64,000 nucleotides of DNA from Strigamia acuminata. Its lineage: Eukaryota > Arthropoda > Chilopoda > Geophilomorpha > Linotaeniidae. Where the stretch lies: NCBI GenBank assembly GCA_949358305.1, contig OX442316.1, forward strand, positions 7,130,001 to 7,194,000, written 5' to 3'. This document shows positions 44,932-57,070 of this stretch, piece by piece (the first letter of the stretch is position 1; every line of letters begins with the position of its first letter). The notes below the pieces were generated by a model, which was not told the DNA's origin, did not search any database, and was given only the letters and a program-made list of their open reading frames with translations. A program made the position numbers and the translations under genes.

Positions 44932-47900
44932 TTAAACCCAAAGTGAAGTTGGCATCAATGCTTCTTTAGTTCCCGGTGCTGGAGTTAAACTTTCATTGCA
45001 TAAAAACTGAAGTGGGAATAGAACTAAAAAACCACGGATCCGTCCGATCAGTTCCTCCGCGAATTTACGATCGGACACGTAGAGAGGCATTTGCGACTGG
45101 TACGACTTTAATTCTGAGAACGAGTGAACTAAATCCGTCGGTATACAATTAAAAACCTAGAAAAAAAATGGTCAAATTTAATCGCCGAATTTTATTCGCC
45201 AACTGGAAAATTACTTTTTCGAAAATGGCGGTATTGAGTGATGCAATTTTTAACCAAACATCTTTGAAGAAAGTCTCACTGATCGGATCAGTTACGTCTA
45301 CGTTTTGAGAATTGTCAGCAGTCAGTCCTAAAAATTCCCTAAAAAAACATCTAATAAGTAGCAGAATTTGGAAAAAAAAATTAATTTACTTGAAAATTTG
45401 CTGTCTTAGTTGACTAATAGCTTTCCCAACAGCAACATCTTTGCCAGCCATTTTGGAAATGTGTTTGTCAGTATCTTCAATTATCACCGCTATTTCGCTG
45501 TCCCTTTTTCCTAACATACTTCTATCGTTGATATTTGCCGATCCAATTATTGCAAGCTCATCATCAACGATCAACAATTTACTGTGCACGTAAACCAGTT
45601 CAGAAACCTGAAAGAAAAGTAATAGAATAAAATATATATGTATATAATTTTCTTGCAATATAGCTAATAAATACCAAATCATCAAACAATACGCCGCAGT
45701 TCCTCAGTCCGTAGAATGTGATGTACCGAGTGGGATCTCCAACTACCACCTTCAATCTGCTCATCAATGAATCAGGTCCGCGACAAATCGATGCGTAATT
45801 CCAATGGGTTATAGCTTGAATGGCTGCCCCTCGAACTGTGCCAAATTCCCCCTCAAATGCTGGTAGCAATGGAAGTACAACGTAAACACGAAATGTACTT
45901 TTCCTTCTGAAAATGTGATTTTTAACACAGTTATTGAAAAATGTTGTCATTAAACTGTTCAAACTTGTGAGCACGAATAATGCGCCGGTAGAGAGCATCG
46001 CCGATTTTATTGCAAACGTCTTTACTGTCTGCAGATTGAGTTATAAAAAATTGGTTCTGGAAGCAAAAAAGTTAAGTCGATGGAGACTTTAAATGCGTGG
46101 TGAAATGATTTGTGTACTTCTATGTATATGAAGTGTTTGGCATTTTCGATTGCATCGACATAGGCATCGTGAATAGACTGCTCGGTCCGCTTTACTCCTG
46201 CTGACCAAGTACTAACACTTCTCAGAACCTAACGAAGAAAAAAACCTCGGTTATATATTTTATTTTTGATTTTGATTTTTATTGGTAAACCTGGCAATTA
46301 AGGGATTTCGTCTGGAAATGAGTTAAAGAGGGAACATCGTGTAAGTCTAGATAGCTTTTTGGTAATAACCAAGGATAGGATGGGTGTTCTTTAGCTTTTT
46401 CACTCTAAATTGATTAAACTATATTAGTTGAATTATGTGCTTGTTTGGTTTTTTTTTCAATTGTAAAATTTTCGCTCACTTTGGTAAAATTCCAGCGTTG
46501 AATGAAATGGCGCGCAACGTCACGCCCGGCTTTTCCTTGCACCATAATTCCAATATCGTGCCAAGGCATGCGGGGAGTTTTCGTTCTATCAACCAAATCT
46601 AAACAGAAAAGTTGGTGAATAAAATAAAATAAATTAAGTTAAAATGATCAAATATTTGCCTTTAAACGGCAGGTCTAAGCTAACAAAGTCTTGGACAATA
46701 AAATTGGTGTAATCCTTTCCTACCCATAGTTTAGTACTTATTCCACCATCACCATGCTCGCCGATGCTTTTAAGCGATTCTCTGAATAATAATAATTATT
46801 ATAACTTATACATTTTTAAAAAAAAAAAAAAAAGAAACTGGTAAAAAATATTTAACTCGGCAATTTTTGATTTTTTCCCTAATATATCATCATTATCCAA
46901 CGACTTATTCCGTTTGTGACGCCGCATTTTGCGCAATTGAATCTGGAAAATTTAAGATACAAATAAAACAAGTGGAAAAAAAAATATTTATTAGGAAATA
47001 AATACAATACCCTTATTATCGAATCCCCTTCATCTTTATCGCTTAAATCGGAACCGGAATCCCCAAATTTGTTTGAATTTGAACTGTTATAGACTTCCGT
47101 CGGTAGCAAAAGACTATGCGAGGTCTGAACGGTCGTGGTATTCTTTTCAATGTTGTGCAACGATGAGGAACGTGGTGTCTGGCAGTCAAAAATTAAATCA
47201 CAAAACAATTTCTTTACAATTTCTTTTATTATTCCTAACCTCCACGGGTTTGAGCGGTGTTGTCGATAAATCGTGCGTAGCTTGAGCTAAATGGAAAACG
47301 GCAAAGGCTCCAAATCCAGGAATATTTGGAGTACTGGAGGTTTTCGGGACACTTCCCGGCTGCAGCGGACACCTTTGACGAATAACGCCGCCTAAATCAA
47401 CTAGTCGGTGCTCGTGTGTGTCCCATCGACCATAGCACAAGTCAAGGCCTCCCAAAAAGGCATAAGTTTGGTCTATAACAACTATTTTCTCGTGATGGGC
47501 CCATAGTAAAGTGGCTTGAGCTACATCAGGATGGCGTAATACCTAGGAAAAATATTTTATTTTAAAAGTTATTCATTGGTTTGAATTGAACTTACTTTAA
47601 TATTATGGGGATGTTTTTCGACTAATCGTTGTTTACTGTATAAACTGTTGATACCCAATGCCAATTCAAATTCTTTGTAAAGCAAAACGAATATTTTGAC
47701 GCCTTCGTGCTACAATACAACGTTAATTTTATTAACTTGTTGTGTATTTGTTATCGAGTTAATGTTTGTACAGCTTTTCGTTCGAGAATTTTGTCTAGTC
47801 GCCATTTCTGTCCCTCGATTATAGGTCGTTTCAGAAATATTTCAGGACTGAGCATCCAATCGGTAATGAATATCTCTTCTTTGGCAGATTCAAGTGCATC

Positions 47901-49419
47901 TGCAATTGCTTCGAAATACCCCGTGCCATCAACAAACCTTAAAAAGGTGATTCAATTTCAAAAATTGCTTATTCATTTGAATTGAAAACCTCTTACCAAC
48001 AAACTTCTGTATCTTTACGAACCGGTGCGAAAGAATTATATCTGTTCGTTTGAGTGAATTCACGGCCGCTTTCTTTCGATATATCTACAATTTGATCGTA
48101 CCATTCTTTAGTACTTCTTCCGGAAAAACCCTTAATAAGCAAGCGTCTACAATAGATAATTTTTTTAAAAAAAATTAATATTTTTTAAATTGATTAAAAT
48201 TTTTTTTAAGTGTTTACCTAGTCAAATTGCTGATTAAAATCCCATCTTTGATACCCGTATAATAAATACCAGTTTGAACATCAAAACCTTGATCTAATAA
48301 AATAACGAAATGCACACGACCAGTTTGCGGATGAACATAAGCGATGTAAGTGTCTTTTATAAGTAACCAACGATCCGAATATCGACTACAGCAATTTTTG
48401 CACCTGTAACATAAAAATTTCCATCCGGATACGATTCTATGTCCTCCTGCTCGCTTTTTCACTATTCCTTCTTTCATTTTTTCTCCGAGTCCATCGACGA
48501 ATGAAAATCTGCTCACTTCCAAAAACGCCAACTGGAATGACAATATGTGATTATTTGTAATTATACGATCAATTAAATACAAAATTACTGTGTCAGGGTG
48601 AGTTCGGTAGAGAGCAATGTTGAGTAATGTCTGCAAATATTCTTCTAATTGTTTCTGTAGAAAATAGAAATAGAAATATTCAAGTGTTTCTATTTTGTTT
48701 TTTAATTGATTGCTTTACACTTCTACGCGGTAAACTCTCTGCACCAATTAATGCATCAGGTTTTTGAGGAAATCGCGGCCTGCGGTGCGTGCTAATCTGA
48801 TTAAGTTTTAATGTTTTTCTTCGTTCTTTATGCCTATAATGGAAAAAAATAATGTTCTTTATATCGAATTCGAATTATTAATTAATAAATCTTACTTTTT
48901 TATAGGTATGGGAAGCCGTAATGAAGCGTAGTATAATCCTAACTGATGGTGCAAGTGTTGAAAATGACGATATCGTCTACGAATAAGCCACTGATAGCTG
49001 CCATGCTTCAACTGAACAATATATCTAGCAACAAAAGATAAGAAAAAAAATTTGGTGCCGTATAAAAATTAAAAATTGATTCCTTACAAATATGGGTTAA
49101 GCAAATTCGTTCCAACTCGGAAAACATCAACGATTTCTACTTCAATACTAGTATTCGGAAGAAAAATTGGACGGTTTCCTTTGTTTTCAGCGTATAAACT
49201 AGTGAAAGGTAATGACTGTTCACCTGAAAATTGTTATCAAAACAACCTCATTACTTATTTATTAATTTTTTAGATTTTTTTTTTTTTACTTTTTCCTTCA
49301 TCGATTTTATCTTCTGCGTCTGACTCGTGACTGGCGTCTGGAAATTGCAATTCATCAAATTCGGAATCTGGAGACTCTATTAATTGATCTGGAGGACTCA
49401 AGTTGTTTGATCGAGACAT
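44932..49419 (-). CDS. PLD1: Phospholipase D (PX-PH-HKD type)
   Basis: A multi-exon gene of about 1,100 aa. The start [20 protein letters not shown] is an acidic tail. A PX domain follows ([44 protein letters not shown]), then a PH domain ([39 protein letters not shown]) and the catalytic region with two intact HKD motifs: [10 protein letters not shown] (about 47.49 kb) and [10 protein letters not shown] (about 45.58 kb), each followed by GG or GSAN-type residues. The C-terminus is [13 protein letters not shown], the family's conserved end that contributes to activity. It hydrolyses phosphatidylcholine to phosphatidic acid and choline on Golgi, endosomal and plasma membranes under ARF/Rho/PKC control. 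A Ser/Thr-rich loop (about 46.9-47.2 kb) separates the HKD halves as in PLD1. All key residues are present. Confidence 0.96.
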
Positions 49420-50370
49420 GCCTGCATACTGAATCGGTCTGGATTTGGAATGAAAAGCGGAAAGGTATTTTATCTAACACCTAATCGTTCTTGATTGGAT
49501 AACAAATAGCGGCCTAGCAAACAAAGTAAAAAACAGCTGACATAAGTGATTATTATAACAGTTACGTATGATAAAGAATATACTGTTTAAATTTAGATCG
49601 AATTTCCTCGTTAACACAATTTGCGATACGCTTTACATACCTGAATTAAAGAGCACTACCTTGGGCTCGAGTTCCACGACTGCACGCCAATAAGGGTGTG
49701 TGATTACGCATTTTATAAATTATTTAATGAGCTAATTACATGTAGAACAACCCAGGAACTGCTGGCAGGGATTCAGTTCATCCGAAACAAACCACTACGA
49801 GGAAATGAGTGTTTAAAGTCGTGTTTTTCAGGCACTGATTAGATTTTTTTAAAGTCTATTACGACGCCATCTATATTTAAAAAACTTAAACCCAATGCGC
49901 ATTTTGGTGGCTACGGATGTATAAAAAGAAAAAGAAAAGAAAAGATGAGAAAATTAAGTTTTCTTCTCGAAAATTTTCTTAGCATTTATAATAAATGATA
50001 AACTACAAATTTTATTCTTAGTTTATTTAATTTTTAGTTATAACCTTGACCTGACGCGCATGAGGGAAGTACCGCATCGTCGATAGAATAAGTTGCAGCA
50101 GACGAGTCAATACAGTCATGACGGCGACACGAAATCGTTTTTAATTCGCAATTCGCCGGGGATCGACAACATTCATACAATCACTGATGAAGCACGAAAC
50201 GGGTGAGAATGTAATTTCTTACCGATTCGTCGCTGCATGAGACTAGGCGCAGCTCGCCAACGGAAAATTTATAATGAAACGTCTGATGTCGTAGTTACCT
50301 TGCAGTGGACTCCGCCCAAACATTTCGGTTTACTTGATCATCATCCAACTTGAATTAACCCCGTTACAAA
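49420..50370. promoter_or_regulatory. Divergent intergenic region PLD / E-Syt
   Basis: 951 bp lie between the two start codons. It includes probable 5' UTR of both genes: possible minus-strand donors around 49.44-49.66 kb, and a GC-richer stretch at 50.04-50.34 kb before the E-Syt ATG. No TATA box or repeat is clear. Confidence 0.35.
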
Positions 50371-53300
50371 ATGTCTCGTAACAGTTCGAGAGATTCTACA
50401 CCGTTGAGATCTGGCGTAGCATCTGGCTCAGTAAACGGCAATGGCAGTGTGTCCGGCAGTGTCAACGGCACTGCCACAGGATCTCGCATAGCATCTGGCG
50501 CACTGTCCGGCAATGGCTCAGGATCTGGCTCAGGATCGGGCTCAGGATCGGGCACAAGATCGGGCGCGGGAACTAGCCCAGGATCTGGCACTCCACCCTC
50601 AGCCGGTTCATCTATCCGCACAATTGATACGAGTTTTGCCGATTTATCTGTCAAAAGTGCAAAAACATTTTTGACAGTGGCACTCGTGTATTTTATGGGA
50701 TACTATCGATTCAGCTCTGCTTGGATATTTGTTGGACTAGTCGTCTATGTAATGCGGGCCAAATATCAAAAGGAAAAGAACTTAAAAATGGAAATCGCTA
50801 GACAAGCATCGATCAATGAAAAAGCGAGCATTTTGGCTAGAGTTGAGGATTTGCCATCATGGGTAAATATTCTTGCTTATAAAGGGAGATAATTTTGGGG
50901 TTTAACAGTCTAAATATAAGCAGAGTACTTAGACTTGTTTTTGATGCACTTGTGTAAACTATTTTGGCTGCTGTCCAAGATTTATTTATTTAGTTTATTA
51001 TATTGATTGTGCTCAAAATATTTCTGTTTTCCTGGTTTTTGAATTACATTTTCTATTTTTAAATTATATTTTATTTATTTTCCTGTTTTTATTTTTATTC
51101 TTAGAAGTTTTCTTTTCTTTTTTGCTTCATTTTTCTATTTCCTTCTCCTGGAAATTGATTGCGTTAATAATATTTTTTTTTTTTAAATTGGAGCCATTTT
51201 TATTGAGATTTTATTCAATTTTTTTGTTGTTAAGGTTTATTTTCCTGATACTGAACGTGCAGAGTGGGTGAACAAAGTGAGTTGAATTTAAATTAAAAGT
51301 TATGAAATAGGAAGTAGTATTAATTAAGTTTTATTTATTTAAGATTTTTCATCAAATTTGGCCTAATGTTGGTCATTACGTTAAAGACTTCCTGATCGAA
51401 CACATTGAACCTTCAATGAGAGAAACTGTGAAAGCCTCTACAAAATTTGGCAACTTTAAATTTGATACAATTGACCTTGGAGAAATTGTAAGTGTTTCTT
51501 ATATAATGTAAACACTGTAGTAAAAAGGTTAATTTATTTTCCAAGCGAACAAGCCGACATTAGACATTTATATTTTTTTATTGCAGCCAATACGAGTTGG
51601 CGGCATTAAAGTGTACAAAGAACAAGTGTCGCGACATGAAATAATTATGGACATAGAAATTTTGTAGGTTTATCTAATGACACACGTTGTATATAAATAA
51701 AACTGACGTTTATTTTAGCTATGCCGGTGACTGCGATATTCAAGTTTTTGTAAGCAAATTAAAAGCCGGAGTTCGCGATTTACAATTGCATGGAACTCTT
51801 CGAGTGATCTTCAAACCTTTAATTGACGAAATGCCATTAATTGGCGGGATGCAAGTGTTTTTCTTAAACACTCCAGTGAGTCATTTCAGTTTTAATTGTA
51901 AAACATTACTAATTAATAATTATTAGACAGTAGATTTTAATTTGACAAACTTGGCGGATGTTTTTGATCTTCCTGGAATAAGGTGAGTTGAGAGTTGACC
52001 CAGTTTGATGTTGGGTCGCTCTCTTTCAGACCCGGCGTTTAAGCAGGAAAAATGTTTAATGAAATATTTTGCAGTGACATGATGCGAAAAATTGTGATCG
52101 ACCAAATTTCAGGTATGATGGTTCTACCGAACAAATTAGTCATCAAATTGAGTGACAGTGTTCCGTCGAAAGTTCTCCGCTTTACGGAACCAGCCGTAAG
52201 TTTATTTAATGATCATTGAAATTGATTTTTTATGAATAATTGTTCCACAGGGAGTGGTAAGAATCAACGTTGTGGAGGCAAAAGATCTGATGAAGAAAGA
52301 TGTAGTGTTGGGATTCGGAAAATCGGATCCGTACGGAATAATATCTGGTATAAAAAAATATATATATCTTTATTAATTTGAGGTAAATTTTTAATTTTTA
52401 TTTTGTTAATTAGTTGGGGCGCAGGAATTCAGGACGAAAACAATAGACAAGACGGTAAATCCCGTATGGGATTTCTATTGCGAGGTAAAAAGATTTTTGT
52501 GTTTTACTTAAGATAATATTCCATCTCGCATATCAAATTGTAAATGTATCATCACATTGTTTGTGCATTGTGTTGGTCACTAATTGTATTTTAACAGGCA
52601 CTTGTTGATTGTTTGGAGGGTCAGAGCGTAATTTTGGCATTGTTTGACAAAGATCAGGGCAACGATGATGATCCTTTAGGGAGGTAATTAATTGAAATTG
52701 AAACCATCGTGCGCTTAGATAATTACTTGAACACAGTAGCCATTCCATTGCTTTGTGGTTGGTCTGCAGCTCTTTCTTACTAATTTAAAATATTTTCAGT
52801 TAAAAAAAATATTATTTTTATATTTAAACTTAATCGAGTGGAATATGATTACACTGCAACAGAGAGCCGAGCCGCAATTGGAGTGTAATTGAATCATTAG
52901 ATTACAATTGCAATAGCTTGCACATGCGATCAAATAAGAGACAAAAAATGTATCAACAACTTCTACTGTTGCGTGAATCATCCGTGGATTTGTAATAGAT
53001 AATGAAATTACCAGAATAAGTAAATATTTATCAGATTTTTCCCCTTTTTTATGCGATTGATGCAACAAAATGAAATTGCAATTAATCCAGAGATAATTAA
53101 AAGGTCACTACGATCACCTTATCTTTGTCTTATGTCTTCAGGAGCCAAATACAGAAGGTTAACGAAACCTAGTATTTAAATTTTAAGTGGTGTTTATAAG
53201 ATAAGAAGTATGATAAGGTTTCTCTCGTGTTTATAAATGACACAGTTGTTTATGTATATTTTTCTACAGGCTCTTGTTGATCAATTACGGGGGCAGTGTA

Positions 53301-55749
53301 TAGAGATGGTGTTTTTTGACAAAGACCAGGGCAATAAAGATGATTTACTTGGAAGGTAAAATTAGTTCTACAGAAAAGATGAGTGGGATGTGATGCAAGA
53401 CCCTTACCACACTTTGGTTTATAGTTTTATTAACGGAATAGTTATAGTTTTTCGACTAACACTTTGAGTTCGTTATATTTTCTTCTCGTTGCATGTTTTT
53501 TTTTAGAAAATTCAATGAAATTATAATGACTTGTCGTTTTGGTTATGCAAATGCACGATCAGATATTTTTTGTTTACATATCCTGCAACTGCTATGCATT
53601 TTTGTATGCCTGCTTTCAATATTTCATTCTGCATATCTTATTTTGTTATGTGCTTTTTTTCTGTATTTTTATTATGTTTTTAGTAATGAATTGTTTTTGT
53701 TTTGTCCCATTTTAGACTCAGTGTGGATATTCAAAGAATCGCTTCCAAAGGTTACACAGAAACCGTTGAGTAAACGTGAGTTGGATTTGAGAATCATAAA
53801 ATGTTAAAGATTGTTTTTATTTGATAGTGGATTCCTTTGGAAGATGCCACAACTGGTCAAGTACACTTAAAACTCTATTGGCTTGGACTAAGTACCGATC
53901 CACTCGATTTAGAATCAGTAAATTTTTATTCCTTGTTTTATTTTATTTCTTTATTGCGACAAATTGTGTTCATTTGCAGCAACAAAAGGAATTGCTCACG
54001 TTGAAAGAATTGGGCTTATCCACAGCTGTGTTATTAGCGTACGTCGACAGTGCAAAAGCCTTACCGGTAAGAAATTGATGACGTTTCAAAGGAAAATTAA
54101 TTAGTAATTTTATTATTTAATTAAGTTACCGTCAAAAGCACCTGTGGAACCAAATCCTTTCGTCAGGTTGACAGTGGGATGTCAAAAATTTGACTCTGTT
54201 GCTCAAAAAATGACGCTAGATCCCATTTTTGAAGAAGGATTTTCCTTCAATGTTGCCAACCCTGAAGTTCAGGACTTTAGTTTGGAGGTATACTAATATT
54301 TTTTTTAATAAACTAATAAAAGTAATAATAACGATATATGTTTATGCATGTAGGTTTTGGACGGCAGAAGTCAAAAATCTTTGGGGCACATGACATATGC
54401 AATTGGTAGTCTTTTGCACATGGAGCAGTTAGAGGTTACTCGACCGTTCAGTTTGAAAGGTGGGGGACCACAAAGCAAAGTTTTTCTGACGTTGAGACTC
54501 AGAGTAAGACATGATTTTTGGTTTTCAGTGTTTATATTTCAGTTATTTTTTTTATATTATTATTTATTTTAGATACTGAAATCTGGAGTGACTGTTCCCC
54601 TGGATGTTCGCGCGGAAGCTCCTATGGAATCAACACGTAATCGATCTAGATCGGGATCTGATAGCCCAACAAATTCTGTTCGGTCAAGTCCCATCCACTT
54701 CAAAAATTCGACACCTGAATTTCCTCCTTCAACACCAGACTCGGCTAATGAAAACAGCAAGACTGATCATACAGATTCGGCCGATGTAAAGGAAACTGAT
54801 AATCTGCGTCATCGCAAAATGTAAGACCTATTTCGATGGATTTTAAAGGGCGAGAGTTCAATTCTTCAAAATTGTTTGTTTAAAATTGATGAAAATAAAT
54901 TGTTCACAAGTATACAAAATTGTAAATTTGCTTCGTGTTGTTCATACATTTGAAATAGTACAAAACAGGTATAATTTCTGTCCGTTTGCGTCTTTAATCC
55001 GAATTAATTCTATATAGAAATCATCTTAACTGTTTCTTGTTGTTGTTTAGAACTTCGTCAGCATCACATGAAAGTGCGAGTAGCGGTTTAGGCGTTGGCA
55101 AAATTCAACTTACTCTGCGTTATAGTCAGCAGAGAACTCGTCTCGTGATAGTAATTCATAAGGTTATGTACGTGTTTACGTTAAATGTATTATTGTATTA
55201 TTATAACTTATTGTTTTTGCAGGGATTTGCCACAATTGGAAGGTGATGCTCCAGATCCATACGTAAAATTGTATTTGCAGCCTGATAAAAACCGAGATAG
55301 TAAACGGAAAACTCAAGTCCTTAAAAATACTTGCAATCCCGTTTACGATGAAACGTAATTACGAATTGTTACGTGTGTTTATACTATCAAGTTTATTAAA
55401 TTGCAGTGATTTTTTTTTCTTTCAGATTTGACTACGTGATTAATCAGAACGATTTGCATAATTTTCAACTGGTGGTTACTGTAAACAACAGGAGTTCATC
55501 AGTGTTTTCCAAAACATCTGTTATTGGACAGGTGAATTTGAAAAAAGTGCAATCATCATAACAGTGGATTTGTAATTAATATTTTTTGCAGACCTATGTT
55601 GATCTTTCTCTACTCGATCTGTCAAAAGCTACCACCGCATGGCATGTGAATGTAAGACACTTAAAAGAGACGTGAAACTATTAATGGTGTATTTTTTGTA
55701 GGTATTCGTTGGAGCCAGAAACCAATCAAAATTGAAATTCATCTTTTGA
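50371..55749 (+). CDS. ESYT2: Extended synaptotagmin (E-Syt2-like lipid-transfer tether)
   Basis: About 20 exons. The product has a Gly/Ser repeat N-terminus and a hydrophobic hairpin ([20 protein letters not shown], then VGLVVYVM) that anchors the protein in the ER. An SMP lipid-transfer domain follows ([62 protein letters not shown]). C2A ([34 protein letters not shown]), C2B ([19 protein letters not shown]) and a Ser/Pro-rich linker precede C2C ([34 protein letters not shown]). E-Syts tether ER to plasma membrane at contact sites and move glycerolipids in response to calcium. The C2A calcium-loop exon exists in two copies (52598-52683 and 53270-53355), 86 nt each. At the exon border near 53769 a canonical splice leaves the frame off by one base (see findings). 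The stop at 55747-55749 follows LKFIF. Confidence 0.94.
50410..50620 (+). repeat. Gly-Ser coding repeat at the E-Syt N-terminus
   Basis: Imperfect repeats of the hexamer GGNTCN (GGATCTGGCTCA and variants) encode a Gly/Ser/Asn-rich segment of about 65 residues with a core of six alternating GS units. The opposite strand reads as a long Asp-Pro repeat ORF (50364-50654), an artefact of the same repeat. Such tracts expand and contract easily. Confidence 0.8.
52598..52683 (+). other. E-Syt alternative C2A exon A (86 nt)
   Basis: Flanked by taacag and |gtaatt. It encodes [10 protein letters not shown], a hydrophobic strand, and the calcium-binding loop [14 protein letters not shown]. It starts in phase 0 and ends in phase 2. 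Confidence 0.85.
53270..53355 (+). other. E-Syt alternative C2A exon B (86 nt)
   Basis: Flanked by ctacag and |gtaaaa. It encodes [10 protein letters not shown], a strand, and the loop [14 protein letters not shown]. It has the same length and phase as exon A and 19 of 29 residues identical. The third loop acidic residue is Lys here. Using both exons would shift the frame, so they must be alternatives. Confidence 0.85.
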
Positions 55750-56057
55750 TTGGTTGATGCTAATACTTAAGGAAAAGAATCTCCGTTTAAATGCTGCATT
55801 AACTTACTGTTTTGCTTTTTCTTCAACTTGTACATTTAATTCCATGTTTAAAACAATAACACAAATGTCATTTTTATGTTAAGAAACTTCATAAATGTGT
55901 CAAGCTTCGAGCGATTATGTATTTTCATTCTTTAATTTTACTGTAGAACGTAAAAATAATTGTTTAATGGTTAATAAAGGTGTATTCTTAGTTGTGCGTA
56001 TTCAAAGTGAGCCACTAATTAACTTGGATGATCAGAAAGTGAAAGTTTTGCATGTGG

Positions 56058-56095
56058 GCGAGTCCTTTTCAAAGTGCAACATGCAAAGGACTCGC
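56058..56095. repeat. Perfect 11-bp inverted repeat hairpin
   Basis: GCGAGTCCTTT and its exact complement AAAGGACTCGC are separated by 16 nt. The same GCGAG core recurs in the tandem repeat just downstream, suggesting one decayed repeat family. Confidence 0.55.
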
Positions 56096-56145
56096 ATAAC
56101 CTCTGGGCGACAAATCGAGTCACTATCAAAGGCCCCGAGAGAAAG

Positions 56146-56279
56146 TCGATCCAAAAATCGCCTTTGATTGGTGGCGCCACTCAACGGGTTTTATTCAAAA
56201 CACAAGCGAGTCTCGATCAAAAAATTGTCTTTGATCGGTAGCGCCATTCAACGGGTCTCTTTCAAAGCACAAGCGAGTG
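56146..56279. repeat. Two-copy 67-bp tandem repeat
   Basis: Copy 1 (56146-56212) and copy 2 (56213-56279) share the blocks TCGATC, AAAAAT, GTCTTTGATYGG, GCGCCAYTCAACGGGT and CACAAGCGAG with scattered substitutions. Function unknown. Confidence 0.65.
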
Positions 56280-56519
56280 CAGTGTGTTCGCATTCAAGGT
56301 CGACCTTGTTCGCATTGTCGCCGATGGCCGAAAAGGGTTGCGATGCAAGCCAGCAACAATTTTAAACACATTTTTGTTCTATCAAATGTGATACAAATGA
56401 ATTTAGAAGTATAACACGGCGCATATTTTTGCATCATTATAAATCATTTGGTGGAATTAAAGTCAACTCGAAAGTTAAAAAATAAAGCACAAACATGTGT
56501 CAAAATTGAGGACACAATG

Positions 56520-57070
56520 CACGTGCATTTATATAGAAAACCTTTAGTATTGTGCTGCGACTTAATCAGACAGTGGCGGATCTAGCACCCGGGCCCCCAA
56601 ATTCTAGGAAGCCCCGGAGACTCTGGGACAGGTACTAAAAAAAATAAATAAATAAATAAAAAAAAAGGGTCGCTAAAAAAAAGAAAAAAGAAAAAAGGTG
56701 GCGAAAAAATTTTGAGAAAGGGGCCCCGAAAAAACCTCAAGCCCCGGGCCCCCGAAAAGCTAGATCCGCCCCTGAAATCAGTAGTGTTCCAATCCGAAAT
56801 TTTTTCCATATTCCAAAGCTTAATACGTTTAGCCAAGTGTAAATAGAAAAAAAGTAAAATCAGCATAAATGCAGAGAAGGAATTTCCACAGCATGGGCTG
56901 CGATGAGGAATGAACTTGAGAAATAATTAACAGTAAATAAGTACCAAATAAACTGATTAAATAACACAACATTGGCCTTTTGTCGTAATTTTGGTTACTC
57001 CGATTGGAGTAAATGATGAAGCACAAAAAAAAGCAGAAAATAGACATCGTCTACAAGAAAAAAAAGAAAA
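56520..57070 (-). pseudogene. Methuselah-like receptor pseudogene fragment
   Basis: About 350 bp of receptor sequence (outside a MITE) is nearly identical to the middle of the intact gene at 62755-63887, for example FLCFIIYSNRSNQN and QVHSSSQPM. Only the TM1-TM4 region is present. A one-base deletion in a poly-A run (A7 here versus A8 in the intact gene, near 56850) shifts the frame. A conserved WQN motif is changed, and a 204-bp transposon interrupts it at 56571-56774. Homology stops at about 57070. Confidence 0.85.
56571..56774. mobile_element. hAT-type MITE (204 bp)
   Basis: Terminal inverted repeats CAGTGGCGGATCTAGC and GCTAGATCCGCCCCTG differ at one position. The flanks TAATCAGA and AAATCAGT are each one base off the empty-site sequence TAATCAGT in the intact paralogue, so this is an 8-bp target duplication, the hAT hallmark. 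The interior is a GGGCCCC-rich border plus an A-rich middle, with no transposase. Confidence 0.85.

Larger units (their letters stand above)
55750..56519. other. E-Syt 3' flank with repeat-rich sequence
   Basis: After the 3' UTR, this holds an 11-bp perfect inverted repeat and a two-copy tandem repeat. Plus-strand ORFs at 55895-56167 and 56168-56365 run through the repeats and have no family match; I do not call them genes. Confidence 0.45.

Noticed and set aside
50364-50654. Asp-Pro-rich 96-codon ORF on the minus strand
   Set aside because: It is produced by reading the E-Syt Gly-Ser coding repeat backwards; no splice or start context.
56582-56866. 94-codon Phe-rich minus-strand ORF
   Set aside because: Crosses the hAT MITE and its poly-A interior; pure composition artefact.
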